A DNA stretch of 64,000 nucleotides from Candidula unifasciata (GCA_905116865.2 CAJHNH020004724.1:326556-390555), one strand, 5' to 3'. Shown: positions 33,719-46,080, counted from the stretch's first letter. The notes: generated by a model not told the origin, from the sequence alone. A program made the numbers and translations.

Positions 33719-34281
33719 GTCTATGCACACTAGTGGGCATTATCTTATACATCGGCAGCATCACAGGTGAAGTCGGCAACAAACCAAGAACTTCTATAGA
33801 GGAACCGCGATTCCTCTACGATTATGGTTCCTCATTTTACATGGCTGTAGGCTCTTTCGTGCTGACAGAGCTCTCCGGTGTGTTTTCAGTCTACCTGTAC
33901 ATCTCCAAGCACAAACTTTCCCAGAGAGTCAAACGCTTAGCTCTGAAATCTGATCATAATGACAGGAACCATCAAACGGCCCGCCACATCAGAAGAGGGC
34001 CTCGCGAAAACTCGCAAGATCGTCTGCATTCTCGCGACCCCTCTGCAAGTAGGTCAGAAAGCTATTTTACGTACACCCCTATCTCGGACACTTCCCACGA
34101 ACTCTCCAATTACACATTTACTAGGGAGAACACAAACAATACTATATCGACAACAGCAGAACTGCATGCTCCCAAAGAAAACTCTACTCCTACGCTGGCT
34201 GCTGCATGCATCATAAGAACAAGCTCGCCACCAATGGTTGTAACATCAATTGACATTGTTAGACGCACAACTCCAGTCTGA
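33719..34281 (+). CDS. TARP / stargazin-like gene, terminal coding exon
   Basis: The acceptor is cttgtgttttcacag. With the G carried over from the 14896-15036 exon it reads GLCTLVGIILYIGSITGEVG (third transmembrane helix). It continues with YDYGSSFYMAVGSFVLTEL and SGVFSVYLYISKHK (fourth helix), then a ~130-residue cytoplasmic tail with HSRDPSASRSESYFTYTP. It ends RRTTPV followed by TGA. The C-terminal TTPV is a class I PDZ ligand, and RRTTPV is the known terminus of vertebrate type I TARPs such as stargazin, where it binds PSD-95-type scaffolds. The GSSFY-to-TM4 block is the family signature. This places the gene with CACNG2/3/4/8-type TARPs rather than claudins; the exact orthologue cannot be fixed here. 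A long TE-filled intron precedes it. Confidence 0.92.
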
Positions 34282-34697
34282 TTTGTGAATATCTGTATCA
34301 TTTTTTGTAAGGAATGTTTCCGTTCATGTGGTATATATAGGGTAATAGTGAGAAAAATCAGACATTTAAAGAGATGAAAGATTCACATGGTAAGACCAGT
34401 AAAAAATCTATCAACCTGTGATAAGCAAAACCAAGAGTTAGTGATCACGGGAAAGAGCAAACAGTACTATTTATTGCAATTGTTCATGTGGGATTGGTAA
34501 TGAATGATATATTTTGGTTGCAGTGGGATGTGGATAGACTGTACGTCAATAGAATAGTTTTTGATTCGGGTTTTGTGATATGGTCATTATGTATATATCA
34601 CATAAAGTGGCTAAACAACGAGGGTAGGTTATGATATTTGAAAATATGTCTATAATAGAAATTCGCTGTGAAACGACCGTAGGTTGTCACTGAGAAG

Positions 34698-34769
<72 letters not shown>

Positions 34770-35280
34770 GAAATATACTCAGTACATATGGTAGACAGAG
34801 TTTAGTTGTGTGTGTGTATATATATTAATACAACACGAGTTAGTCGGAAAGATTTGATCACAAAAAATATTCTCAAATAATGGAAAAAGATCAGGGAAGC
34901 TTTTGATGGTACAAACACATTTGTACAAACATTATAAAAAGCCCCTAAACTCATGTAGGGCAGTTTTTAGTTCACTGGATATACAGATACTATATGCGAG
35001 GTGGTTCTATAACAGACATATAGATATTAGAAAGCTGATAAACAACGAAAGTGTGTGTGTGTAACAGAAATGTGTCCTAAAAAAAGGAAGGATAAGTCGC
35101 GATACAAAAACGATATGTGTAGATACATAATAGATGTGTGGTGTGGTTGATCAAATGTGTTTTATTGAAAGTTTATGAACAATGAGGATACTCTATGATT
35201 TAGCAAGACAATGTATTATAGAAGTCGCCAAACTATAGGATTAAATAGTAATTAATCAAATATATTTTATACAAAGTCGC
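34282..35280 (+). other. Probable 3' UTR and downstream flank of the TARP gene
   Basis: AT-rich sequence with a (TA)n tract at 34699-34764. I saw no AATAAA in the first several hundred bases, so the transcript end is not assigned. Confidence 0.4.
34699..34764. repeat. (TA)n microsatellite
   Basis: About 65 bp of TA. Confidence 0.95.
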
Positions 35281-35652
35281 TCATTTATCTTAAACTGCAC
35301 AGTGCGTGGCGACAGCATTAGCTATGTGGCCCTAAATCCTCAGGTCTCAAACTCTTTCCCCGCCCACCCACACAGCAGCATCGGTAGATGCAGGCAGTAA
35401 TAGCAATCGTGGTGGTGGTGGCATGTGCCCTATGCCTTCAATGAAATCATGTCAGCGTTGGGTAGAGTGACCATAAGGTTTTTTTTTTTAAAGTGTTTAA
35501 ACGAATAAGGTAGTCAGTTGCATACCAGCCCTCTTTGGTCACTCTTGTTCACACGCATCCTTAGTCGATCATCATCGTCGTCATCGTCATCATCAATATT
35601 ATTATCGTGGTCGTCGTCCTTTTATACCGGTTATAAACTACAGTTACCTCGC

Positions 35653-35663
35653 ATTCGCATTAT
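35653..35663. repeat. TSD attcgcattat (left)
   Basis: Identical 11 bp at 36063-36073 on the other side of the LINE insertion. Confidence 0.8.
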
Positions 35664-36062
35664 CGTCATCATCATCAGGTGCCTTGCCGATGGTGAGGGC
35701 GATCATGCCTCTCCACAATCTGCGATCTCCTGCAGCATGTATCAGTTCGTGTGCCGACACACCTCCATGCCATGCAACAAGACTGTCAAGAATCTTCTTT
35801 CGTTGTCTTCCTCTATCTCTCCTTCCCCAGATCTTTCCAGTGGTCACAACACGTTCTATTTTCCCTCTTCTCATAACATGGCCGAAAAGTGATGACTGTC
35901 TCCTTCTGATATCAGTGATAATTTGTCTTCGGGCTCCCGCCTCTTTCAAAACCTCTTGGTTTCTCTTTTTAGCTGTCCAAGGCATTCTAAGCATTCTTCT
36001 GTAAAACCACATCTCCGAGGCCTCAAGAAACTGCCTACCGATTGTCCAGGAATCCCAACTAT
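35664..36062 (-). pseudogene. LINE family L-a, 399-bp 5'-truncated insertion with TSD
   Basis: The minus strand reads MWFYRRMLRMPWTAKKRNQE, then VLKEAGARRQIITDIRRRQS, SLFGHVMRRGKIERVVTTGK, GRRDRGRQRKKILDSLVAWH and ELIHAAGD, then a GATGATGATGA tail. This open stretch of ~120 residues is the best-preserved C-terminus of the family here. The 11-bp TSD fixes both ends and shows that the copy was truncated at insertion. It is probably recent. Confidence 0.85.
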
Positions 36063-36135
36063 ATTCGCATTATAGCTCACATAAATAATGATGCTGGCTT
36101 CCTTTGTGGGTGTCAGTAACATGGGCAAGTAAATA

Positions 36136-36292
36136 TGTCCTGACGTTTATTATTATGTCTAGATATGTCTAGATATGTCCTGACGTTTATTACTATGTCT
36201 AGATATGTCTAGATATGTCCTGACGTTTATTACTATGTCTAGATATGTCTAGATATGTCCTGGCGTTTATTATTATGTCTAGATATGTCCAC
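36136..36292. repeat. 40-bp tandem repeat, about four copies
   Basis: The unit contains gtcctgacgtttattactat followed by two copies of gtctagatat. Confidence 0.95.
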
Positions 36293-36562
36293 CGAAGAAT
36301 ATAAAGTGGAGCGTTTTCCGTTAGAGAAGAAGGCATATATTTACGTCACTTTACCTCTTCGATAAAGATTGCATGCGCAAGAACAACGAGACCACAAACA
36401 AATAGATGCAATAGATTTAAACTATTGAACACCTCTTAGTAACACTACTTTTGGAATGCATACACTCTACCTGTAGTTCACTTCGTCATGAGAGTGACAA
36501 ACTGAGAAAGATCAAGAGTGAAAACAGGCATAGATGGACAGACAGTCATTGGTCAATGAGCG

Positions 36563-36565
<3 letters not shown>

Positions 36566-36628
<63 letters not shown>

Positions 36629-36642
36629 GGCGAGAGAGAGAC

Positions 36643-36694
<52 letters not shown>
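36566..36694. repeat. (GA)n microsatellite
   Basis: About 130 bp of GA with a few C/T interruptions. Confidence 0.95.
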
Positions 36695-36697
<3 letters not shown>

Positions 36698-36794
36698 CAT
36701 TCGTACAGATGAGAAATTTTCTAGTGTTACGAAAACTCCTACTTTTCTTTTTGTATTTCAAAATCTGTGTCAGTTTACCCATCATTATCTACCG

Positions 36795-37085
36795 TACCGC
36801 CTAAAAAGGTGTATGACTTAGCAAAAACATACTTGGCAGCTGCGAAGATGCTGTTTCATAGACGAATTGTGCGAATACCCAGGACAGGTAAAAGGAGTAA
36901 TGAAGACGTCCTGAAAGAAACTAACTTACAAAGAGAACTGATTATCCATATCAAAAAGAGACAATCTACATTTTTTGGGTCATGTGATGAGAAGAAGAAA
37001 ACTGGAGTACATGGTGACAGTAGGAAAGTTAGAGGGCAGGACAGGCACAGATAGAGACTGAGAGAGAAGATGCTAGGCAGTTTAA
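36795..37085 (+). pseudogene. LINE family L-a-like C-terminal fragment
   Basis: Reads MLFHRRIVRIPRTGKRSNED, VLKETNLQRELIIHIKKRQS, TFFGSCDEKKKTGVHGDSRK: the RRM.RIPWT, LI..I.KRQ..FFGH region, then a frame break and a decayed tail. Confidence 0.65.
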
Positions 37086-37164
37086 CATCATTGCATCCAG
37101 GACCATCTGTCCGTTCGTCTTTTGGCTGTTTAATATTCCGGTTTGTGTGTGTGTGGAAAGGGGG

Positions 37165-37255
37165 GGGGGGGGTGTCGCCGTGGCGTTTGCGGCTAGACGC
37201 CCGCTTGTGGATCGGAAGGTCGTGGGTTCGCGCCCTGAGGGAACCGGAAATTTTT
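37165..37255 (+). repeat. SINE-B head
   Basis: Reads gtcgccgtggcgtttgcggc and tagacgcccgcttgtggatc, then ggaaggtcgtgggttcgcgc: A- and B-box regions of SINE-B with the body lost. A G12 tract precedes it. Confidence 0.55.
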
Positions 37256-37265
37256 TTTTTCTTTT

Positions 37266-37690
37266 AAAAAATGACCTTGATTGGAATATCATCTGAACCT
37301 ACACCATTACTTTCCTTCAGGAGATTAATAACTTTCCGAATTTCCTCAGTTGATGATATCGCACATTTGAGATCACATTCTACCACTAAAGGCTGCATTT
37401 CTGGGACGGATCTTTTGGGCTGGTCTATTTAGAAGTTCCTAAAAGTTACATCCGTCCATTTGATCTTTTTTGTTGTTGAGAGCTTTTTTTCCCTAAACTA
37501 TTTCTGATTGATCCAGTTGGTTGACTAAGTTTACCACTTTTTTTTTTTTGATGCTACTGCTAAAGTCTCTGTTGTCTGGTTTTGCTGGGCTGCTTTCGCT
37601 TCTTTTGTCAGGTGGTTAATTTTTTTTTTTAATGCTCCTTTAATCGCGTTTGAAATCGATTCTGTGTATTATTTTTTTTTTAATGAGCAC
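37266..37690 (-). pseudogene. LINE reverse transcriptase N-terminal fragment
   Basis: The minus strand contains LLNRPAQKIRP, then AISSTEEIRKVINLLKESNG and VGSDDIPIKVIF. This is the region just before RT motif 1 in RTE-like LINEs (FxxLLNRPAPExxP, IxxAIxxLKxxKAAGxDxIPxE). It is dissected by stops. Confidence 0.6.
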
Positions 37691-37909
37691 TAGCTTTATC
37701 AGCTCTAGTTTTGAAATTGTTTAGGTCTGTATTTGGATGTAAGACCATTAGGACAAATTCCATACTCCTGTTCATCTTCACAAGAAGTTATAATTGACCT
37801 ACCTGCCACGCCTACATCAGCATGCCGAAGTCTATAGCTTTACACTTCACATTCACCTACTGCAGACCACCTTTTTATAAAAGGCATGTTGATCCTTTAG
37901 TCAGTGACA

Positions 37910-38130
37910 CTTGTTGCAACGGCCTGTGATTTCTACACTTTCCCTTTCACAATGTCGCAACGGCCTGTGATTTCTACACTTTCCTCTAGCACAATGTTGC
38001 AACGGCCTGTGATTTCTACACTTTCCTCTAGCACAATGTCGCAACAGCCTGTGATTTCTACACTTTCCTCTAGCACAATGTCGCAACGGCCTGTGATTTC
38101 TACACTTTCCTCTAGCACAATGTCTGGACT
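37910..38130. repeat. 42-bp tandem repeat, about five copies
   Basis: The unit contains cggcctgtgatttctacact, ttcctctagc and acaatgtcgcaa. Confidence 0.95.
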
Positions 38131-38323
38131 CTCGTCTGTGAAGACGGACAGGTGCCAGCAACACTTCGCGACAACAGAGACACGGCATTTGGAGCTGGTG
38201 AGCACACGGCAAATGCTGTAAATAAAAATTAAAAAAATGACAAGTGTGGCTAGTCATCTTCTCAAGAAACTGGCGATGCAAGTTGGATTTGTTACCACTA
38301 GAAGTTTGATTATGTTTGTTTTA

Positions 38324-38528
38324 GTATCCAGAAGCCATGAGTTGTTAACCCTTAGGCTCGGTATTATGGATATCGCAACCTTTCGGCCTTGATTCCATTG
38401 TAAATACCGTAAATCTGGGAGAAAATGTGGCTTTTCTGCCTACCCCGGGGATTGAACCCGGACCACAAGGTGTTTGCCACCCGGTCTCCGCGCAATCCGG
38501 TTTAGCCAACTACGCTAGATAGCCAGGC
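38324..38528 (-). repeat. tRNA-derived SINE (SINE-C) with 12-bp TSD
   Basis: The minus strand reads CTAGCGTAGTTGGCTAAACC (A box), then CCGGGTTCAATCCCCGGGGT (B box). The TSD aagtttgattat lies at 38312-38323 and 38529-38540. The second copy, in opposite orientation, is at 46086-46284 and has lost most of its B box. Confidence 0.85.
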
Positions 38529-38540
38529 AAGTTTGATTAT

Positions 38541-39009
38541 AAATACACCAAAACAAAACAAGTTTGAAAAATAAAAATAAATAAAGGCGCGCTTATTCAT
38601 CAGAAAAGAGGTTGCTAAAATGCTACGTAGAACCTGATGTATGGCAAAGAATCTTGGAATGTCAGTGAAACAATTTGTAAGCACACAGAGGTGTGGTTTG
38701 TGAGACGAATGTTACGAATACCTTGGACGGCTGGAAGAGTCCAGCTGTGTACGTACTGCAACTGCACATGACAGAATTGATCTTTACCCACTGAGTGTGA
38801 GGGAGGGGGAGGCAAAAAGTAAAACTGAAGATATTCAAAACCCGCACCTAAGGGCTCTGGGCGCCACTTGAAACGGAGGGGAAAGACAAGACGAGTAGGT
38901 TACCAGATGACAACGGGTACTGTTATTATACTAACTCCACGCTAACTGTTGACGAGGGAGACCCAGATTTCGAAATTTGAATGATAAAATATAGATCAAA
39001 GTATTTCCT
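38541..39009. other. Mostly unannotated; possible LINE remnant
   Basis: Around 38640-38730 the minus-strand-like text VLRSILATSF and the plus-strand ...RRMLRIPWTAG... (aatgttacgaataccttggacggc) suggest a very decayed LINE C-terminus. Nothing firmer. Confidence 0.3.
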
Positions 39010-39560
39010 AACTTTGGCTACAGTAGTCACTTAAAGGGTTGTGTAGGACAGCAGTAGTCAAATATTGTCAGTCTGGGGCAAAAGTAGTCAAAGTCGTATA
39101 TATCTATGGCAACAGCAGTCAAAGTATCATCTGTCTATGACAACGTTAGTCAGATGATTATGTTTCTAGGGCAACAGTAGTGAATGTATCATCTGTCTAT
39201 GACACCCGTAGTCAACGTATTATCTGCCTAGTCCAAGTATTATCTGTCTAAGGCAACGTTTGTCAGATGATTATGTTTCTGGGCCAACAGTAGTGAATGT
39301 ATCATCTGTCTATGACAACGTTTGTCTGATGATTATGTTTCTGGGCCAACAGTAGTGAATGTATCATCTGTCTAAGGCAACGTTTGTCTGATGATTATGT
39401 TTCTGGGCCAACAGTAGTGAATGTATCATCTGTCTATGACAACCGTAGTCAAAGTATTATCTGCAACATTAGCGAATGATTATCTTTTTGGGGCAACAGC
39501 AGTCAAAGTATTATCTTTCTATGGTAACAGTAGTCAAAATATTATATCACAGTACTGTCT
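39010..39560. repeat. Degenerate ~27-60-bp tandem repeat
   Basis: Recurrent cagtagtcaaagtattat, catctgtctatgacaac and gttagtcagatgattatgtt modules, with a higher-order unit of ~60 bp near 39240-39430. Confidence 0.8.
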
Positions 39561-41204
39561 AGGGTGCCCCCCCCCCCCCCCTCTTCCACTTTGGTAAACA
39601 TTAGTATAGGGTAAACGTAGTGAAACTGTATAGAGCAACTGCGGTCGAAGTACTGCGTGGGTGGTCAATAGCGAATCCAAGTATTTTTTATATGGGACAG
39701 CAGTATTCACATTATTTCATGACAGTAAAAGTAATAAATGTCTGAAGCAGAAGTAGTCATTTTAGTTTATATTTGGGGTAACAATGATCATGGTACAACA
39801 GAAGTCGAAGTATTATTTGTTAGAAGCAACAGTAGTCATCGATCGCACTGACTGCTGGGAATAAGGACAATACAGTTATTCCTCTGACAGACCACTAATC
39901 AAAACTCTTGTCAATATAAAGAGTAATTGATGAAATAAATATGTAAAACAAGCAAAAATTTACAGACATTGTAGACTTTGTCTCTACCCCTATCCCCATA
40001 TTTTCATTGGTTTTAGAGCATTTAGAATTTGAGTGAAATCTGTTGGATTGGTGTAACTGTTTTTTTTTTTTTTTATGTCACTGAAAAGCCAAACAATGAA
40101 AAATATATTGTCATGATTATTTATTTTTCAACGAATGTGATTTCAGGATCGGAACATTTACTTGTTAATATTTTCATAATTATTTGTAATATGTGATACT
40201 TATGCAATATAATAATGATGCCACTGAGGTTAAAACTATACTTGCATTTACATTGTATAACTGGAGTAGCCATTTTATTTATGGAGTAAGGCATTTCATG
40301 TTGATGTTGTACATTTGTTCTCTATCTGATACATAATTGTTTCGTTTTCTGGAAGAGTGTTGGCTTGACTGCCAGTTCCTAAAATGATTTCACTGAACCA
40401 TTACTTGGTAGCTCGAGGACGAAACCCTTATCAGCGAGCAAAAGAAAGAAGAATAGTCAAAGATATCAGCCACCACACGGGGAGTCATGTAAATAATAAT
40501 TATTTTTTGTTTGTTTTGGTAATGCTCACTGACATGAATTCTTTTGAAGTGTTCGATTTTTTGGGGGCGTTTCCCCCCACCAAATTCTGCGCCCCCCCCC
40601 CCACACACACACACACACATACACACACACACAAACACACTCCGGAAGTATGTAATAAAAGGGGAATAATGCACACCTAACAAATTATTTTGAGAACCTG
40701 ATTTACAATCCAAAGTGCACCTTTAGACGAAGACGAGTGTCCGGTTTCTCCAGGAGAGCAGGGAGGCCAGCAATAAAAGGAACACATATATATATGCATG
40801 CTCTACTACAGTTGACCCTGTTTTAGTTTCTGACATGGTACGGCTAAATTGTATTTAGTCACGACAGTGTAATTATTTCTTTATGTTTCTATATGTTTTT
40901 TGAACCAATTCTTTGGAGGTGATATTTGCAGAAAGATAAATCGTATCTCACCGAAACAGAAATAATCAAAGAGAGAGGTGCTCGGGTGACTGGGAATGAA
41001 AACATAGTTGCTGAAAGTTAAAGGAGACAGTACAGTAAACATCCACAAGACCCCTTTAGCAGATCCAACAGAAAGCTAAATACAATAATTTTCCGTCTAC
41101 GAACAGCACACTACAGGCCCGGCTACTACATGGATAAAGAAAAAGGCTGTCCTGTGCTTTATTAGTATCCACCCCAAACGTAACAAAGATCTACTGTCAA
41201 CAAC
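39561..41204. other. No gene; simple-sequence patches only
   Basis: C14 tract at 39568, continued decayed agcagtagtca modules to about 39840, and a C10 plus CA repeat at 40592-40645. No exon or transposon recognised. Confidence 0.5.
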
Positions 41205-42640
41205 AATCAAATCATGTTTGATGCACGAGACGATGGTTTGTCAAAACTACATAAAGCATGTTTGATGTATGAGATGATGGTCTGTCAAAACTATAAAAAG
41301 CATGTTTGATGTATGAGACGATGGTCTGTCAAAACTACATAAAGCATGTTTGATGTATGAGACGATGGTCTATCAAAACTACATAAAGCCTGTTTGATGT
41401 ATGAGACGATGGTCTGTCAAAACTACAGAAATCATGTTTGATGTATGAGCGGATGGTCTGTCAAAACTACATAAAGCATGTTTGATGTATGAGACGATGG
41501 TCTATTAAAACTACATAAAGAAAGTTTGATGTATGAGACGATGGTCTATTAAAACTACATAAAGCATGTTTGATGTATGAGACGATGGTCTATTAAAACT
41601 ACATAAAGAAAGTTTGATGTATGAGGCTATGGTCTGTCAAAACTACAAAAAGCATGTTTGATGTATAAGGCTATGGTCTGTCAAAACTACATAAAGCATG
41701 TTTGATGTATGAAACGATGGTCTATCAAAACTTCATAAAGCATGTTTGATGTATGAGACGATGGTCTATCAAAACTACAAAAAGAATGTTTGATGTATGA
41801 GGCTATGGTCTGTCAAAACTACATAAAGCATGTTTGATGTATGAAACGATGGTTTGTCAAAACTACATAAAGCATGTTTGATGTATGAGACGATGGTCTA
41901 TCAAAACTACAAAAAGCATGTTTGATGTATGAGACGATGGTCTGTCAAAACTACGTAAAGCATGTTTGATGTATGAAACGATGGTCTGTCAAAACTACAT
42001 AAAGCATGTTTGATGTATGAAACGATGGTTTGTCAAAACTACAAAAAGCATGTTTGATGTATGAGACTATGGTCTGTCAAAATAAAAATAAAAAATAAAA
42101 AGAATCGCTGATGCATGAGAGAAAGATGTTTCCAAACTACATACGAAGAGCATGTTTGATGTTCGAGACAATAATCTGTACAAGCTACAAAATCGTATTT
42201 GATGTAGGCCACAATGATCTTTCAAAGCTAAATAAAGCATGTTTGCTGAAGGCGACAATGTCTATCACAACTTAATGAAGCATGTTTAGTGTATGAGACA
42301 ATAATTTGTCAGAACCTAAAAAGCATGCTTGGTGTATGAGACGATGATGAAACTACATAAAGCATGTTTGATATATGTGACAATTATCTGACTAAACCAA
42401 TAATGCATGTTTGATGCTTAGGAGAATGATGTGCCAACACGACATAAAGCACTTTTAATATTAGAAACAATGATCTGTCCAAGCTAAAAAAATCATGTTT
42501 GATGTATGCGACAATGGTCTATCGAAACTCAATAAAGCATGTTTGATGTATGCGACAATGGTCTATCGAAACTCAATAAAGCATGTTTGATGTATCCGAC
42601 AATGGTCTATCAAAACTCAGTTTAGCATGTTTGATGTATG
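41205..42640. repeat. 44-bp minisatellite (about 30 copies)
   Basis: The unit contains gcatgtttgatgtatgagac, gatggtctgt and caaaactacataaa. It is near-perfect between 41215 and 42080 and increasingly diverged to about 42850. Positions 18-21 of the unit alternate between gaga and aggc variants. Confidence 0.95.
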
Positions 42641-42867
42641 AGATAATGTTCGATCAACACAGAATAAAACACGTATGTGACAATTATCTTTAGACATGAA
42701 AACATCTTTGATATTAGAAAGAATAGTCTGCAGACAACAGGTCACATATGATGTAAGAGAGAATGAACTGTTCACAATAAATACTGTAAGTTTGATGGAA
42801 GGGACAATGCTCCAGTAAACATGAAACATGCTTGCTTTAAAAGATATGCACTACAGGCAAACAACAA

Positions 42868-42869
<2 letters not shown>

Positions 42870-42952
<83 letters not shown>
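42870..42952. repeat. (GA)n microsatellite
   Basis: About 83 bp of pure GA. Confidence 0.97.
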
Positions 42953-42954
<2 letters not shown>

Positions 42955-43916
42955 GTTCAGTTATATGTTGAGTGTCGCAAGAGCTAATTTCAGTTAAGGG
43001 ACACAACCCTAGCATCGTAACAGAAACAACATTTGCGTGTGTAAAATATCGCGAAATATTAAAAAAAAAAAAAAAAAACGTTGACACTATAAACATGTAA
43101 CACCGATAGACATAACACCGACGTAACTAACACTTGTGTCTTCTTGTTTCTTCTCACTTTTATAAACTTATCAAAAATGCAAGATGCAACTGCACAGGTC
43201 ACGTACTATGAATAGACAGGGAGAGCGAATAACATCTCACATTCTAATTTGCCTCTGTTTCAGTCTTTCTTACCAAAATCGTGTAGTTTGTATTTGATCC
43301 CCTCTCCCATGGCTTCAAAACTCGGTTATGCCACTGCACTGCCCCGTTGTTAAGATAAAGAACCTAAATGAGATGAATGAAAGCATTCTAATTAAACATT
43401 ATTCTTTATGTTTACAATATGTTCTGATCCTGTATAAAGTCTGAATTCCATATTCGTGTGTGTGGTGTTTGTGTGTGTATGTGTGTGTGTGCGAGGACGT
43501 GCGTGAGTGCCACGCGTACTTTAAGAGAGCCTCTGGCGCATGTGCGAGGAAATGATAAAGCATCTTTAACAAAACAGGTTTGCACCGCACATCTGCACAG
43601 CAACCCAGCCCGCCTGAACAGCTCTTACTTTGGGTCTCTAGGCAAATCATTGTACTGAGATCCCTACGGCAACCACCCAGACGAAGGGAATGTAAAAAGG
43701 TCCATTGTCACTCACCGATTATCATGGGGCCTAATTCTAGTGGGGCCGCCGGGCGCCTGTCGGTCTATGTGTGGAGATAGCACTGCAGTAAACTATAAGC
43801 AATTGCTATCAATGAATGAAATTAGTTTAAAAATTCAAGAGGACCTACTTCATTGCACCGGGTTGTGTCTAGTGTGGCTCTGTCTCTATAATGATAATGG
43901 TTGCTACTGTACACAG
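42953..43916. other. Unannotated sequence
   Basis: GT repeat near 43457-43491; no gene seen. Confidence 0.4.
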
Positions 43917-45004
43917 GTCGAGTCCCTGAATTGTATAGGAGATATATTGATGATGGTTTTGGTGTCACCGATATGTCAGTAGTGGAACTGGAAAACTTCA
44001 TTGAATTCTTCTCGAATTTTCACTTCAGTATCCAACTAACCCACCATATTTCTTCCTCTTCAGTCAATTTCTTGGACCTTTCAGTTTCCATCAACCCTCG
44101 TGGTCTCACTACATCGGTCTACTATAAACCGACCGACTCCCATGCCTTTCTACTCTATGACTCCTCTCATCCTCGGTCTTGTAAGGACGCCATTCCTTTC
44201 TCTCAACTTTTGCGTCTTAGACGATTATGCCAGGATGATGATGACTTTCACAGTAGGGCCCACGAAATGATGAATTTCTTCCGATCACGTGGATATCCTG
44301 AGTCTGTCTTAGAATCTGAGTTCCGCCGCTCCCAGAGCATCAGTCGGGTGGATGCTTTCATCCCCAGGCCTAAACGGCAGAACCTTAGACCCATACTTTC
44401 CTTAACTTACCACCCTCATAACATTGCTATCAAGAACATCCTATTCCGCCATATGTCTATCCTCCGAGCGGACCCAGTAACCAACGCTGTGTTTTCAGAG
44501 ACACCTCTACTGGCATATAAGCGGGACCGCAACCTCAGAGATTTACTGGTACACAGCAGAGTACGGGGACCCGCCCCAACTCATCCGGGCACTAAGGCCT
44601 GCCTTAGATCTCAGTGCAACACCTGCCCATACGTGCTGAATACTTCAGATGTGACTTTTCCTAAAGGCGCTTTTAGCATAAAAGAGGAATTCTCCTGCAC
44701 TAGTAGGAACGTCATCTATGCTATCATCTGCAAACGGTGCAACATCAAGTACATCGGGGAAACTGGTCTTCGCTTAGCCGACAGGTTTCGCCAGCAACTC
44801 CATGACATCACTAACCAAACAGCCAGGCCAGTTTCCACTCATTTCAACAGCGGTGACCATCGGGGGACCGCTGACATTCAGGTCACGGCCATCAGATCCT
44901 GCTCGTCTGACGATCGACATCGGAAAACTTTGGAAAACCGACTTATATATTTGATGGGTAACCTCTCACCACTAGGCCTTAACACCCAACATAGCTTCGT
45001 ATAA
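43917..45004 (+). CDS. Penelope-like element: RT C-terminus + GIY-YIG endonuclease (5'-truncated)
   Basis: From about residue 6 of the open frame it reads GRVPELYRRYIDDGFG, with the RT catalytic YIDD. It continues with SVNFLDLSVSI and TSVYYKPTDSHAFL, typical of Penelope-like RTs. The C-terminal third has the Cys-containing linker CLRSQCNTCPYVL, then the GIY-YIG nuclease NVIYAIICKRCNIKYIGETG, LRLADRFRQQLHD and HFNSGDH. The frame is open to TAA at 45002-45004. The N-terminal RT half is missing; homology starts around 43917, so the copy is 5'-truncated, as is usual for this class. The remaining 360 residues carry no stop, which suggests a fairly recent insertion. Confidence 0.85.
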
Positions 45005-45187
45005 ATTACCAGTGTCCCGGTAACGCACCCTTATCCCCCTCCCCCTCCCCTCCCCACTACACCCACGCCCATCCCACGTTAGTTTCTGACTGTCATGATA
45101 TTCCAGTTACATAGCATGAGGGTTATCCCCTAGGTCTCGACAGATTATTTTGCTGGTTGCTTGACACTACATAATATACTTGGATAC

Positions 45188-45188
45188 T

Positions 45189-45235
<47 letters not shown>

Positions 45236-45238
45236 CTC

Positions 45239-45316
<78 letters not shown>
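45188..45316. repeat. (CT)n microsatellite
   Basis: About 130 bp of CT interrupted once by CACACACA; pyrimidine-rich sequence continues to 45460. Confidence 0.95.
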
Positions 45317-45599
45317 GGTATATACCAAGTTTTCTCTAGTCTTCCCTCTCCTTACTCTTCTCCCCTTCCTCTCCCCCTTTCTGTTTTGTTTCTCCCCTAC
45401 CTCCCCCCCCCTCTCTCTCGTTCTCTATCTTCTTCTCTTTTCTCTCCCCTATTCATACAAACTTTCATTCATCCATTCATTTTTCCTCGTTACATATGGA
45501 TGCACTGTCCTAATGTGGAACAACTTCGTGATAGTGTTGGAACGCACTCCTCCTGTACAGTGTACATATCTCGTTTTGACTACCGAGAGGGTAAGTATA

Positions 45600-46080
45600 T
45601 GTACACATTGGGGGTATGCACTTCTGACTCGACAGATATTGGGTATAACAGTCATCCTTACTGTCTCTGTGTGACATCTGACAGTCAGATAGAAGCACTG
45701 CATCACTAGACCCTGGTTCACGCGATGTCAGATTAACATACATTCAGACCCATCCATCTATATATCGTTCCATCTACCCATCCATCCTCTCGTCCACCCA
45801 TATATCATATAATTCATTCATCCCAATCCACTCAGCCTATTATTCGATGTGTCCATCCATTCATCGCTCCCCACGTTTCTTTGCACACATACCCGATGTA
45901 CAATTCATCACTAGTCTCGGCTACCTACTCAGCAGGTATCTCAGGCAACACGATGTTGTTGCGCGTAGGCTCGATTGATACTTCAAAAAACTCGATTGAT
46001 ACTTTAATACCTTACTGTCTTTACTTGTTTGATGACAGTAAGAGAGAAGCATCACAGTATGAGACCCTTGTTTGGACCTG
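45600..46080. repeat. Two copies of a ~110-bp hairpin-containing repeat
   Basis: The copies lie near 45600-45720 and 45930-46080, embedded in ATCC-type simple repeats. Each contains ccttactgtct...gacagt...agaagca. Two more copies lie at 49315-49440 and 49690-49797. In the second copy the arms CTTACTGTC and GACAGTAAG are perfectly inverted. Confidence 0.65.

Noticed and set aside
33126..33782. 218-residue Glu/Arg-rich and Phe/Leu-rich open frames
   Set aside because: TTC microsatellite translation; the + strand continuation after 33719 is the real TARP exon.
38440..38530. Possible tRNA gene with perfect A and B boxes
   Set aside because: No complete cloverleaf; the sequence extends into a SINE body bounded by a 12-bp TSD.
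41205..42640. CRISPR-like array of 44-bp repeats
   Set aside because: Copies are directly adjacent with no unique spacers, in a eukaryotic context: a minisatellite.
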